Of a DNA stretch of 64,000 bases, positions 14,861-28,540 are shown piece after piece. The translations under genes and the position numbers were made by a program. The stretch's first letter is position 1. Every line of letters begins with the position of its first letter. The stretch is from Alectoria sarmentosa. Its lineage: Eukaryota; Ascomycota; Lecanoromycetes; Lecanorales; Parmeliaceae. Under the pieces are notes generated by a model that made no database searches, was not told the DNA's origin, and saw only the letters and a program-made list of their open reading frames with translations. The stretch covers positions 1-64,000 of the forward strand of contig WOGZ01000136.1 in assembly GCA_009733775.1 (NCBI GenBank), read 5' to 3'.

Positions 14861-17800
14861 TACAACATTATTAAAAATTTTAATCGAGATAATCGAAGAC
14901 GTTATAAGACGTTAAGTATAATATCTTCGCTATTAAATCGATTAATTATATCGAATTTTATTTGAGCTCACGTTCGAGCAAATCTCGAATATTAAATTTT
15001 TAAAAACATATTACGATACTTTTCAAATCGTTATACGACTTTCGAATATCGTGTTATTTATTATATCAAACGCGATGTTTTTCGTTTTTATTCGATAAAT
15101 TAAAAATTTATTTTAAGTGAGACGAAGGACTTAAAAATAAAGATTAAAAAACGCGACAAAATTGAATTTATATCATTTTCAAGTTACAATGCGATAAAGA
15201 ATAATTTACGTTGATTTTAGGTGAGAATTAACGTAAAATTGTTAAATAAACTCTTTTAAAATTTCTGAATTGCGAACTCATTAAGTTCGTAAGTTCAAAT
15301 TTATAAGATTTTAAAATTTCAACTCTTATTATGAGCATTTAATATGACTTTTAAAGTATTATAGCATATATAATAACGATTTATTACGATAATTAATCAC
15401 TTAAAAGTGTTATTAAGCTAAAAGCAGTAAAAGTCTATTTAACACATATTGTTATCGACGAATTATTGAAATTCGAGTTTAAAATCGAATTATGCGATTA
15501 TTTATAAAGAAAGTATATTAATAAAGATTATATAATTAATGCGAACGATTTTTTATATCTTACGTCGTTCTCATTTTATAAAAAAATCGAAAAATCTTAT
15601 TTATAGATAACGAACTTATAAAAGCTAATTTATATTATTTAACATCGTCGTTTTAAATCGTCGACTTTATATCTCGAGAAAAAGAAACACTCGCGACGTT
15701 TTATAAATTATATTCGAAATCAAAGAAACATCGCAAGAAATGAATTAAATAATATAAATAATTAAAATATATTTATAATAAGTTATTAAAAACGTTAAAT
15801 AATATGCTAAGCTTTATAAATTTATTATATTCGCAACATCATTTCACTTTATAATTTTACGTACGATATTTATAACTTTAAAATAATTTTATTATAATCA
15901 CATTTTATAAATTTTTTATTAAAATCTAAGTTGCGTTAAAAAGACAATTTTTTTTTTATATAAATATAATTTTATTATCAATTTTTATTTATATATATTT
16001 TTCGTCAAAATTCGTTATTTTAATAAAAATAAAAAAATTTCTTTAATTTTGAAAATGATGTAATATAAATCTTTTAATTAATTATTTTCGAAATATTATC
16101 GATATTCTCGATATCGTAAAAATTTTTTTTTTTTAATAATAAACTTTTAAATTTCTAATATTACGTCGATATTATTTCGTATATACACGAAATATAAAAA
16201 CAAGCGCACGATTTAAGACGTTAATAATTAAGTTATCGTATTATCGAATTTATATTTATAACGTTTATTACTCAAAATAATTATTAAAATAACGTTAACC
16301 TTAAATAAAATATATAATATATAAGTTTTCTTAATCGCTTTTTAAGCTTTTTTGCGTAATTTCTTCTTTCTTCGCTACGCTTCATTATTAATAATTATAT
16401 TCTTTTCATTTCGATAAATATAAAATCGTTCAGTGAAAATTATCGATAATATAAATATGCTGATTTAACAAACTTTCGTAAATTTCGACGACTTTATTAT
16501 AGCGTTATATATAATGAAATGCGAGCATAAAGAAAGCAATATCGTGAGTAATTATATTAAACGACTTAGCTTATTTTAAAAAATCACATTTTAATTAAGA
16601 ATTCAAAAAAGGTTTTCAATTTATTTTAGAGTGTATAATTTTTCGAAGAATTTCAAAAGTATAAACACACACAAGAAAATCAAAAGTGTTTTCTTACTTT
16701 ATTAATATTAAAATCGAATCGTGAGAGTTAAAATTGAAGCACGATTATCTCGATAAAATTTAAAAAATATCGATAAATAGCGATGATAACTTATTTATTA
16801 ATAAAGTCTTTCACTTTATTGATTAATAAGATTATAAGAAATGTTAAAAAGTAAATCAAAAGCGAGTTTTTAAGTTATAAATGAGTGTTCGAGCCAGAAA
16901 TAAATATATCGCAAAAGCAATAATTGAAAAATAATACGAACGTTGAAGATCAATCAAAAATAAATTATTTCGAACAAATGAATTTTCTTAAAAACGCATT
17001 TAAAGTTTCAACTGCATAAATTTAATTTACGACTTTCTTTTATAAGTTGAAGATGGCGATATTTATTAATATGTTTTAATCACATTTATATTTAAGTTAT
17101 TACGCCTAATTCTTGATTTTAACGTAAGTAAAAAATCGAGATTTATAAAAAAACATAAATAAATAAATATCCTCAACGAAAATAATTAATTAATTAAAAT
17201 AAGAAAATTTAAAAAGAGAAGAGCTTCGCTATTAAAATTAAGCGAAGTAATATAAACGACTTAATGAACTATTCGTCTTAAATTCGAAACTCTCGAAATC
17301 ACTAAATATAAAAAAATATATATTAAAAATATAAGCATTATTTATTATATAAAAAAGTTAACAAAGATCTCGAAATCATTTAATAAAGATTTTAATCAAA
17401 GGGTAAAAAACGTAAATGAGATATTAAGATGACTATAATCTTTAAAGCGAAGCAGTTTATCAGAGAAAAGAGAAAAGCGAGAAAAAAACTACGAATAAAT
17501 TATTATTTAACTTCGTCAAATCAAGCAAAAATAGAAATAAAAAGCAATTAATTATCGAATTGCTATTTATTATAAAGATCGTTTATAATCGAAGAAATAT
17601 CGAGAAAAAAAAAATAAAAGATTTTTTAATAAACTCGTTCGTTTTATAAAGCAACGTCTTTTAATTATATTCGATAATAAAGATATTTTCGAAAATCCTA
17701 AATCGATCACTCATAGATTCGCGATTAATTAAAGATTTCGAATCGTAAGTTTAACGCGTATATACAATTCACGATATTTTTACGACGAGTTAAAGTGATT

Positions 17801-20800
17801 TCTTTTTTTATAATCTTCAAAATAAAAGCTGATTATATAAACTTCTCTCATTATTCGCTTAATCAAATTAAAAGATTTAATAAATAATACGTTTATATTA
17901 TAAAGTAATCGTATTTAATTTTTACAAAATTTAAAAATTAAGTCGATTTACTTTATTAAAATATTATTTTATATTTTCAATTAAAAACAAAATATTAAAA
18001 CTCAATTGCAGTTTTTAAAAAGAAATTTTATCTTAAATATGCTTCGCTATTGCTTTGTTTATTTGACGCTTTATATTTTATAATAATATGCACGTATTTA
18101 CAAACGAAGTGTGCAAGCGTAATATTATTTAACTTATAATAATAAGTAATTTATGCTATTATATAACTGTTACTAAGTTGAATAAAACGATTTATTTTTA
18201 TTATTAAAATAACTAGCTTTAAAGATCGAAAGATAATTCGTCAAAAAAGGCATTAACAAACTTTATTCTCAGATAAAACTCGCTTTTATTTGCATTTCTA
18301 ACACTTTATCTTCTAAAAACTAAATATAACTTTACACGCTATAAATCATTTACGATAAAGATATAAAAATTTTAATTACTTTTGATCGTTCTTTTTACAT
18401 TACTTAAATTTTTGATTTTTTCGATTTAAAATAACACGTATAATGAAATCTTTAAAGTTAGTTTTTCGTTTTTATATAATAAAAGTTGCTTTTCGCTTTT
18501 TAAAGGTCGATATTTATTTTAATACGAGATTTATTAAATATATAACATTTCATAAAGTCGAAAAGCGCTCTCGAATAACATTTTAAAGCGATTAAAATAA
18601 GAAACTCGCATATATAAAAGAGACGTATCGTTAAAAAAAGTTGAAGAAGCGTGAAAAACGTAGACAATAAATAATTTTCAATTTCGATTATTTAATAACG
18701 TTAGATATCAAGAAATGCGTGTTAAACGTATAAAAATTATATTTAAAAAATTTCGCGATCGAAGAGAATCACGTTAAAGATTTGATAAAAATTTCTAACG
18801 CAATTATAATAAACTTGAAAAAGAATTATAAAAAAATAAAAAGGGTTTTTATGACGTTACGTTATCGAGAACGAAGAACTAATAATAATAATATTTAAAT
18901 TTTCTTTAACTTATATAATAGATTTTCAAATTCGATAATATATAAAAATTTTACGCTAAATAAAATAAGTAATATTTTATTAAACATTTAAAATAAACAT
19001 TGTATTTAGAAAACGAGTTTGAAAACGTAATTTATATTTAATAATTAATCTCGAAATAAAGCAAAGGCGATTTAAATTGAATTAATAAATTTCATCTTTT
19101 TCGCTTAAAGCAATATTGAATAAATGTATTTTTTACGTAAATTAGAGAAATTATAACGATTTTATATATACTTAAATACGATAAAAAAATGAAAGCGCAA
19201 ATTTGAGATATAATAAATTATTATTTTTTATTAATCACATTGCACATTATCACGATCGTTATTAATAATAAACGATGCGACTTAATATTCAATTTTATAA
19301 AATCTACGTGAGAAAATTTGAGCGAATGATATTAAAGAGAGAAGATTCTTTTTTCGTTATTTATTTACGAGAAATAAATGTTATAAAGATTAAAATTGTA
19401 TTTTAAATAATGTAATTAAAACTCATTTGCGTTAAATCTTTCGCAAATGCGAACATCGTTTTCGAAAGAAAGTTTATAATCGTAAAAGATTAGCGATTCA
19501 AATCGTTAATATTAATGATTTCATTGCGTTTTTTACACTTTTTCATTAATTGCATCACGATGTTTTTTAAAGTTTACACGTTCGAATAATCACGTCGATC
19601 TTCTGAGAATGCGACTTTATAATATTCTTAATTAATTATTCTCTCGAGTTAATGTGAGTCGATAAAAATCGTAATGATATATATTAATTTTAATTATTTT
19701 CTCTTGATTCACAAGAACGTTAAAATAAATTATGTTATTATAAATTAGATTATAAAATTTAAGAAAGATGATCTTATCGAGAATTTGCGCTTTTAAGTAT
19801 TGAAATTGTGTTTAACGATATAATTTATTCATTTGATCGATAATCGCTGCAATATAATTCTCGCGAAGATATCGAAATATTATAATAATTTAAAAAAGAA
19901 ATATCGTTATATGTTTAAAAATTATATATAATCTATCTTTAAAGTGAAAGATTTCGATATAGCTGATAAAATAGTTGTTTAAAATTTAACGAAGCATTAA
20001 GAGTCTGCTTTTAGCATTTGCTCGCGAAAACTTTTTAATTATAATCAATTTAAAGGCAGACTCTTTTCTCTCCGCCACGATAATAAATTTATTTAATTTA
20101 ATTTGATAATTTCTATTATAGCTTCTTTATAACGATTGCTTCTTTATCGTTAAAAATAGTATAAATAATTGAATATCGAATATTATTGAAATAAACACAT
20201 CGCGAAAGAAGTTAAGACGATCTTTAATAAGCAATTTCTTCGCAGAAATTGAGTTAATACTTTTAAACTCAACGAGAATTTGACTTTTCGGGAATTTAAA
20301 CCCAGCGACGTGGCGTTTAATGTCTTTAAAAAATCGTTTTCGTTTTTTCTCGAACTTGTTTTGAATTTTTTGTATTGCCGGCGTATAATGAGAATTTTTT
20401 ATAAATTGAAAGATGATAACGTTAAGATGAAGTAAGCTCTCGCTAAAAAGCTAATTCAACGATTTCGTATTCGAAAAGTTAAATTGAGTGATAGTAAAAT
20501 CTCGATTCATTTTTAATACAAAATGCAATTATTATTATAAGAAATGAAATAAATAAAGTAAAGAGTGATCGATAAAGCGTAAAAGAAAGACGAATAACGA
20601 TTAACGTGTTTTTTGAAGTAGTAAAGATAATTGAAAAGTAATAGAATTTAATTCTTATTTTTTTATTTAAAGAGCAAAGCTTATAACGGTTTGTATTTAT
20701 AATTAACGCGAATTTAATCACGTTTATTTGATCGTTAACTCGAATAAATTTCTTTTAAAATGCAAAACATCTTTTTTTCATTTTTCTACTTAAGCATTTA

Positions 20801-23800
20801 TAAACGTTATAGTTTTTTAAAATAAAATTAGTGTTCTCATTTATCTCGATTTAAATAATGTGATAAAAATGTGTAAAGTGATATAAAGCGAAGCTTGAAG
20901 TGAAAAAGCGTGTTAAGTTTAAAGACATCGCTCGAATTAGATTTGAGTGTTTAAATTTTTATAAATATAAACGAAATGAGAACGTGAAAAGATTGAAATT
21001 ATATATTAAACACGAAGAATATTATCGACTCGATAATTAATATTACATAATTATTATCATCGATTAATCACTTTTAAATAACGTTATTTAAGTTATTAAT
21101 ACATTTTATACGATATTATTAAATAACGCGCAAAATTAATAGCTCGTTTTATGTTTTTTTTTTTAAAATTCAACTTTATTATTTGCGTGAATGAAATCGT
21201 TTTTAAGTTAATTAAGAGCTATTGCCGCTTAAAAATAAATAATAAACGATCGATTTATATTATAGCGATAAAAGTATTTTATCTCATCGCTTGAATCTTA
21301 TTTAATCTATTTTATTTCTAAATTTAAGCGAAACGATAAAGAAATATTTTGAAAAAGCGTTTTCGAATAAGAAATAATTTTGAAATTAAAAATTAATAAT
21401 AAACACATTTAAGTAAAAATAAACGACGGAATTTGAAATGATTACTTCGTTATAAAAGATATATAAAGATTTTAAATCTTCTTTTAAAATTCGATGATTT
21501 ATGAAATAAAGATGAGATAAAGAAAAAAATGTAAAAGAAGATTATAAATTTAAGATGTGAAAAAGTAAATTAACTACAATTATATTTAAAATAAATTAAT
21601 ACGATTGTTAAAAAGTCATTTATTATTAAAAATATATAAATTTATTTTGATCGAACTTGTTTTAAAACAATTTTCATTAAATGCGAAAATTGAATTACAT
21701 TATCGTGAAGACCTTAAAGCGTAAAGTCTTCGAAATATTAATGATCGATTTTATATATTTTTATAATAAAATATAAAAAGGAATAATATTTCACAACTTT
21801 AATAAAAAAAAGCGTAACATAATTATAAACGTTTTGCGATCGATTAATAATCTTATTTCATCGTTCGATACTTTTTTTAAAATTTTTAAATGTTTTCGAA
21901 TATGAAAATAATGTGTCAAAATATTAAAAAGAATTTCTTTACGTGAAATAATATTTATAACGTTAAAGCAAAGTTATAATAATTTAAATTAGTAGATTAA
22001 CGAATACATTATTTAAAAAGTCGAGTTCGATTTTATCATTATTCTCGAAATCGTTAATAATCGTATAAATTTAAGTTATTAATAATTGTTTTTATACGTT
22101 ATACGTTATTATCGCGAGATGATATTTGAATCGACGAAGAAAGAGCTTAAAGAAATAAAGAAATCGATCGAGAGCATTTATATTTTCGAGTAAATCAATC
22201 AGCTCGCTTAATGCAAATTTGTTATTTTAATAAATCGATTAAGGTTCGCGTCTGCGAAGATTGCATCGTTGAAATTTATAAATAACGTCGTTATCGATAT
22301 CACATTTAAATAAACTTAACCCTTTTTTATCATCGTATAATTCGATAAATTTAAAAAGCGTAAAAGCGAACGTTTATATAATTTGACATATAAGTAAAGT
22401 TCTAACGATTTCTTTCTCGATAGTGTATAAAATATCGATAAAAGTTAAAATCGCGAGATTATATCTTTTTTCGTGAGAAGATTTATATATCGAACTTTTC
22501 TTAATTAATTAACATTTATAAATTAAATCGAAGCTTTTAAAACTTTTATTAAAATATTCGAATGATTTTTAAAAGCGATGCGCGATTATATAATGAGAGA
22601 ATAAAATTTAAATCTTAAAAGAATTATCTCGTAAAATATCTCTTACGATAAAATAATTTAAAAAAATGCAATTTTAAAATATATCGCTTTATCGTCGTTA
22701 AGTTAAGAATTATTACCAGAAGAAACACGTAAAAAAACGTATAAAAAAACACGTTTGATGTTTGACGATAGAATTTTATTTCAAAAATATTTATTAAATT
22801 GAAACGCTCTTCGCGAAGAGATTAATAAACGATTAAAGACACTTTATAATTATATAAATTAAGGCTTTAAGTCGATCGATAAATTAAGTTATTATTCGAC
22901 GAAGAATAAAGACTTTTAAATAAGTTCATTAATCACAAGTTGAGATTTCGTTAAATGATATATTTATAAATAACAACCTCGATTTATGCGAAAAAGAAAA
23001 GTTTTATTGCTGAAATTGCTAATAGTGTTAAAATTCGAGTTAAATTCTTTCTTCGTGATAAATATAACTGAGTGAAAATAAAAGAATTATTTATTTATTT
23101 ATTTGATTCGTCTTCGATCGAACGAATAACGAAAATGCATATACGCAATCGACGTTTTTTATTCAACACTACTTTACGATTTCTGACTTCTTTAAAATGC
23201 TTTAAAGCTATCGTTAATAATAACATTAACGTCGTGTTTATGATTTCGAAGAGAAGCGTTAATATCGATTTTAAAGATTCGAGATTTACTTGAAAATCGA
23301 GTGTGAGCTGAAAAATAAAAGAAAATGTAAAACGCAAAAAGTGAGATTTTAAACGATTAATTTATATAAAATCATTCAAAAAAAATGCATTAAAAAGTGT
23401 TTAAATATTGAAATAATTGCTATTTATAATCTTTAATATAATATAATATTTTATCATTATTAAAGTTATAATTAACTCTCGATCGTTATTTAAAGAAAAA
23501 CGTAATATTGAAAATGCGTAAGTTGATGTTCGATAAAACATTGTGAAAAAATCTCGAAGTAATAAATCTAGTAAAGAAGTTGAGATTAAAGTAAATGATT
23601 AAAATATCGCGTTTAACGATTGAAATTAAAGTAAAAATATTATTTATTAAAAAGTTTAAATTAATTAAATCTCGTGAGAAATTTTGTTAAAAAGTGAAAA
23701 GATAACGAAATAAAAGTGAAAAAAGAAAACGACTTACAATAAAATTATTAAAACTTTCTTTAATTTGCATAATATTTTTGCGACGATTTTAATAAAACGT

Positions 23801-26329
23801 GATCAATGCGAATAATTTTAAAAATGCATTAAAATCTTGAAGATTATATTTTTCGTTTATGTCGAATAATATATTATCGATTTCGAGTTTTAATATTTTA
23901 AATAAACTTTAACATTAAATTAAAGAATTTAAAAGTTCGATTATCGATTATAACAAAATTTTCGAGTGAGATAATATTAATTTTATCACGTTAAGCAACT
24001 TCTTAAACGTAATTATCTTCGTCGTTTTTAAATTAATATTAAAAGAATAAATAGATATAAGTTGAGCGAAACGATATAAAATCTTAAATTGCATTTAAGT
24101 GCACTTACTTTTTATCAGATAGATTCTTAAATAACAAAAATAAAATTTCTATTTTAAAGCGTCGAATCATTGCAAATTAAGGCTTTTCGTTTTTTTTTCA
24201 GTTTTGAATCTTCTTTATAATCGCCTTTTAATGCCTTTTTTCGTGCACTTATTTAATTGCATTATTAGCGATAATTATATTTTTTTTCATATAAATCGTA
24301 TTTAAAAACATTAAATTTGCGACACGATTAAGCATTTGCGAGCTTAAATGAGAGATTTACTTTAAAGTAACGTTTGAAAAAAAAATTTTTATCGTTTTAA
24401 AATTTTGTGAAAGAATTAAATACGAATTATTTTGTAGTAATTCGTAAAAATTGAAGAAACGAGATAAAGCGATTCTTTTGCGAAATTAATATAGTTACTC
24501 TCTTATGTTAATAATCTTTAATTTAACTCGAAATATCGAAAGTGCTCGAGTTATTAAAAATGAATAAGATATATCAAACGCAATTATTATATTATTCAAG
24601 TTTAGCGAGTTTTAATCAAAATGAGTGCGTAAACGAAAAAGAGTTTTCTTTAAGTTTTAAGACTTTAACGTCGTTAATATAATTAATTTTGTTAATGAAA
24701 TCACGCGATAAAGTAAAAACCTTTAACGTATAAATAATTCTATTTTTATTTGACGTAAAAAAATACGCATACATTGAATTTGATTTAAATTTTAATAAAG
24801 ATATATTATCGATCTTCGCTTCACGTAACGAAGCGATAAATATATTAAAATTCAATTTTCTTCTTTTTTGTTAATAAGTAATAAATAATTTTAAAACTTT
24901 TGCGATGAGAGTTTAATTTATAATACATATTAACGATACTCTCTCACTTATTATAAAAGACGTTCGATATTTGAAAATCGCTTTCACGTTTTATGATAAT
25001 CGTTAAATTTACTCTCGAGCTGACGACGATAATGATATAATTCTTTACGACATTTTGATTAACGACAATTTATGTTATATATCACGTCGTCGACTAATAA
25101 GCTTACTTTAGTTTTTTTCAAATCGATTAATATTATAATGTGATTTTTATATATCGAAAATATCGAATAAAGCGTTAAATTTGAGGGTCGAAGACGTTTC
25201 GTTCGATATTTATTAATGTTTATAAAGAAAAAAGTCGAGTTTAAATCGAATAATGATTTTCAAAAGTAATTGAATAATATTACGTTAATTCGAATTGTAA
25301 TGCGTATATTTTATAATAAAAATACGCAATTGAATTATAAAGAATAATTAATTATAATATCGTTATTTTAATAAAATCGACGTATTTCGTTTAAGTTAAA
25401 ATAAACGATATCGATTATTATAACGCGTTTTCGTTAAATATTATATAACGATATGCGATAAATAAATGAAAAATAAACGATATGAGAATATTTTAAGATT
25501 AATTATAAAATTAAGCTTCATTAATTTAATCTTTCGAACGTAAGTCACTTTTAAAATTTATTTTAAAACACTATACAATCTTATAAAGCTTATTTAATAA
25601 GTTGTTTTATATATTTTTAAGAAACTCACTTTTAAATATCTTTCTTTTCTTTTAATACATTTTAATAAACTTTCGTTTCTCACGATTTATTTTTTTCTCG
25701 ATGTATCATTATACGTTACGTCTTAAATTTAATTTTATATATTTATCAACACGTTTTCATTTCTCATTTTTCTTTTCTATCACTAATTTATATTATAAAT
25801 TTTACTTCAATTTATGTTATCGTTGCTAACGACGTCGTCGTCGTGTTAATTATTATTAAGAGTTTTATTTTTGTGAAGCAAGTTCTTCGTGCTTTCGCTT
25901 TTCTTGCGATTAAACACTTTATTTATTTATATCTCGTACGACATTACCGTTTTTTAAAATCGTGAAATCGCGTTAATGTTTTTTTTCAATTGATTTATAT
26001 CACGATTAATATATTTTATATAATTTTTAACGTCACGTCGATTAAAGAGATTGAAGTTAAAGCGAGAACTTTGACGATGATTAATCTATCATTGTTTTTC
26101 TTTAATTTTCATTTAAGCTTTTTGACTGATTTTTTAGAAATCTCATTATTTAATTATTAACGCATTCATCGCATAACGAGTTGAATATCTTTTATTCTCT
26201 ATCTTATTTATGCGCTCTCGATCATTTATGATAATTCGTCTTATATATACGATATGCGTAAGAATTTATACTTTGTGATGGTAAGTTATTGGAAGATTAT
26301 ATTTTTTAAATACGATAACTTAATATCTT

Positions 26330-27649
26330 TAGAGAGGAGTTGCTCTTGATCTCCTAATGCTGCTCTCATTGTCGATTTTCCGTAAACCGTTATACGAAAT
26401 TTTCCTTCGCATCCATTAAACGTTGACATTTCTGTGTGCGTACGCTCTTTAGAGACATCTTAGTTTCAAATGATCCCTTGCTCGGATTTGTGTTTGCGTC
26501 TCGACCTGGATTCTCGACCTGATTTCCTTTCTTCAATTCTACAGCATTCTACACCGCAATGTTAATCTCCGATGAGGCTTCTCGCGAGCGCAAGTGAATA
26601 AGATAAACGTCGGGTTCAAGATCACCGTTATGGTTTTCTATAGGCTGCAGGTGAAAGTCGGTCAATATATCAATCTGTGGATTTCATTAGTCAGCTTCGG
26701 GTCCTTTTTGCAGAGTCATCCTTTCATGGTCGCATTTTGTAAGGAAGGAAAGTAAACAACATTGGAGCTTCTGATCGGACCGCAAAGAGGACTCACCTTT
26801 AAGTTTTTGCGCATTAGCACATATAGTTCTAATTCTGTGCAGGTCAACCTACGTTTAGCGTTGTTCAGCGGGCCGCATGGGCTCAGCGCGCCCTTGATAA
26901 ACTTTGAGACGGTCTTCTTGGTCGCTTTAGGGCTTGGAATAGTTGCTCAGTTACCATATCTTCGGCAACTGATCCGTGGCTATAACGACTTTTGAGTTCG
27001 CACACGTCGTATTCATTTGGTCTGATAGCTTCAAAGCCTGGGTGAGTACGGAAGCACGTGCCCCGTCGATCGGTAGCTAAAACTGCAGGCAGAGGACGGA
27101 GCTCTGGCGCAGGATATGCTCAATCAAGTCTTGAAAGACGACACAATGGATGATGGTTACGTTATTTTGCCCCGCTCACCAATTCACCTTCAGGATCGCT
27201 AATTCTTTGCCAGATACTGATCATCTCCGTCTACTCTGCCTTCGATCATGTCGGTCCTGGTTCGCTCAATTAGGGCCAACATCGGCGGGTCTTTATTCAC
27301 CAGGGTGTGATGAATTTAGAGGAGCTGTTACGGGCGGAAGTGATAGGAGGGCGTTTGTCGGTCACGTCAGAAGACGAAGAGTCCGGGTGGGATGGAAAGG
27401 CGCTGATAGAGGAAGAACTGGTATCGCCTGGGCAGGAAATCTCGACAGAGTTTGATTCTGGAAAATTTAAGGCAACTAAAAAGGCCGGAAAGATGCTTAT
27501 GACAGGTAAGACTTGTTCCCCACCCTCGTGACTTATTGATTGATATCGCAATATCTGTTTCCGAGGACGTTCGAGGTCGTTTGCGAAATCTTATAAGAGG
27601 CTATTTGGACGAGAGCGTTAGTTTACTAGAACTAAAATATCAGCCCTGA
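26330..27649 (+). pseudogene. Ferric reductase (FRE/NOX-type) pseudogene
   Basis: This is a decayed plasma-membrane metalloreductase. In one plus frame it reads a transmembrane part (GVALDLLMLLSLSIFRK, then YEIFLRIH), then FAD-domain residues VGQYINLW and SHPFMVA, then LFSGPHGLSAP and VALGLGIVAQLPYLRQLI of the NADPH-binding part, then VRTRRIHLV. Stops interrupt this frame at 26417, 26450, 26471, 26753, 26993, 27023 and 27026. Several fall where the family has Trp or Gln, as in IHLVWQLQSLE read here as LV**LQSL. A 51-bp intron (27042-27092, GTGAGT...CAG) still joins LQSL to EDGALAQDMLNQVLKDDTMD in phase. Later pieces are HQGVMNLEELLRAEVIGGRL, then, after a probable GTAAGA intron from about 27506, EDVRGRLRNLIRGYLDE and the terminal LLELKYQP. 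The N-terminal half is lost in the AT-rich block. Family assignment rests on remembered family patterns but is strong. Confidence 0.85.
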
Positions 27650-27860
27650 ACGAGCATTGCGAGGTTTGCCAGGTCATGGGATAGGATTTAAATGACTCAG
27701 AGGGGTTTTGCCATGCGAAAGTTATCATTCATAGATGCCACAAATATATTTTTGCAAGGTCGTGCGAATCTTTTCAATCGAGTAGAAACGTAAAACGATG
27801 ATACGGCTCGATGTAAATAACTCCCATTTGTGTGACACATAAAGTTGAGTTTAGATATCG
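27650..27860. other. Short spacer, nothing recognised
   Basis: This moderately AT-rich DNA lies between the reductase pseudogene stop and the minisatellite. No motif stands out. Confidence 0.5.
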
Positions 27861-28540
27861 GTCAAAGTTTGGGATGGACCTATGAGTTGAGGGATGGACC
27901 TTCGAGGAGAGGGACAGGCCTGAAAGTTAAGGATGGACCTACGAGTTGAGGGACAGTTCTCGAGGAAAGGGACAGATCTCGATCAAAGGACAGACCTCAA
28001 AATTAGGGATGAATCACGAGTTGAGGGATAGCCCCCGAGGAGAGGGATAGGTCTCAAAGTTAAAGATGAATTTACGAGTTGAGGGATAGCCCTCGAGGAG
28101 AGGGACACGTCTCAAAGTTAGGGATGGACCTATGAGCTGAGGGATAGCCCTCGAGGAGAGGGACACGCCTCAAAGTTAGGGATAGCCCTCGAGGAGAGGG
28201 ACAGGCCTCAAAGTTAGGGATGGACCTACGAGCTGAGGGATAGTCCTCGAGGAAAGGGATAGTCCTCGGTTAAAGGACAAGTCTTAAAATTAGGGATGGA
28301 TTTACGAGTTGAGGGACAGTTTTCGAGGAAAGGGACAGACCTCGGTTAAAGAACACATCTCAAAGTTAAGAATGAATTTACGAGTTGAGGGATAGCTCTC
28401 GAGAAGAGAGACAAATCTTAAAGTTAAAGATGAATTTATGAGTTAAGAGATAGTTCTCGAGGAGAAAAACACGTCTCAAAATTAAAAATGAATTTACGAG
28501 TTAAAGAACAGACTTCGAGATAATTCTCGAAAGAGCTAGA
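27861..28540. repeat. 58-bp minisatellite with directional decay
   Basis: About ten imperfect tandem units start GGGATGGACCTACGAGTTGA, followed by GGGATAGCCCTCGAGGAGAG and GGACAGGCCTCAAAGTTA. Spacing between the GAGTTGA cores is mostly 57-60 bp, with longer 76-79 bp units carrying an extra TCGGTTAAAGGAC-type insert, and one internal partial duplication near 28165-28200. The leftmost units are GC-rich. Moving right, G becomes A and C becomes T until the last units read AAAATGAATTTACGAG. The array therefore runs down a composition gradient into the AT-rich block. No protein-coding role is suggested. Confidence 0.93.

Larger units (their letters stand above)
2191..26330. other. 24-kb AT-rich block, RIP-like, no intact gene
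   Basis: Nearly all positions are A or T. Remaining C and G sit mostly in CG pairs, while CA, TG, GG and CC are rare, the pattern expected when RIP converts CpA to TpA on both strands. No open frame exceeds 90 codons. The few that stay open, for example 11305-11571 (-), 20479-20721 (-), 23072-23293 (+), 23095-23337 (-) and 24616-24855 (-), have Ile/Asn/Phe/Lys-dominated composition. They are probably scraps of mobile-element genes, but I cannot assign them. Two inverted copies of one element are annotated separately. A small less-decayed pocket lies at about 20280-20390. No tRNA or rRNA gene was seen. Confidence 0.8.

Noticed and set aside
2191..26330. Mitochondrial DNA insertion as the cause of high AT content
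   Set aside because: No mitochondrial gene, rRNA or tRNA is visible, and CpG retention with CpA loss fits RIP instead.
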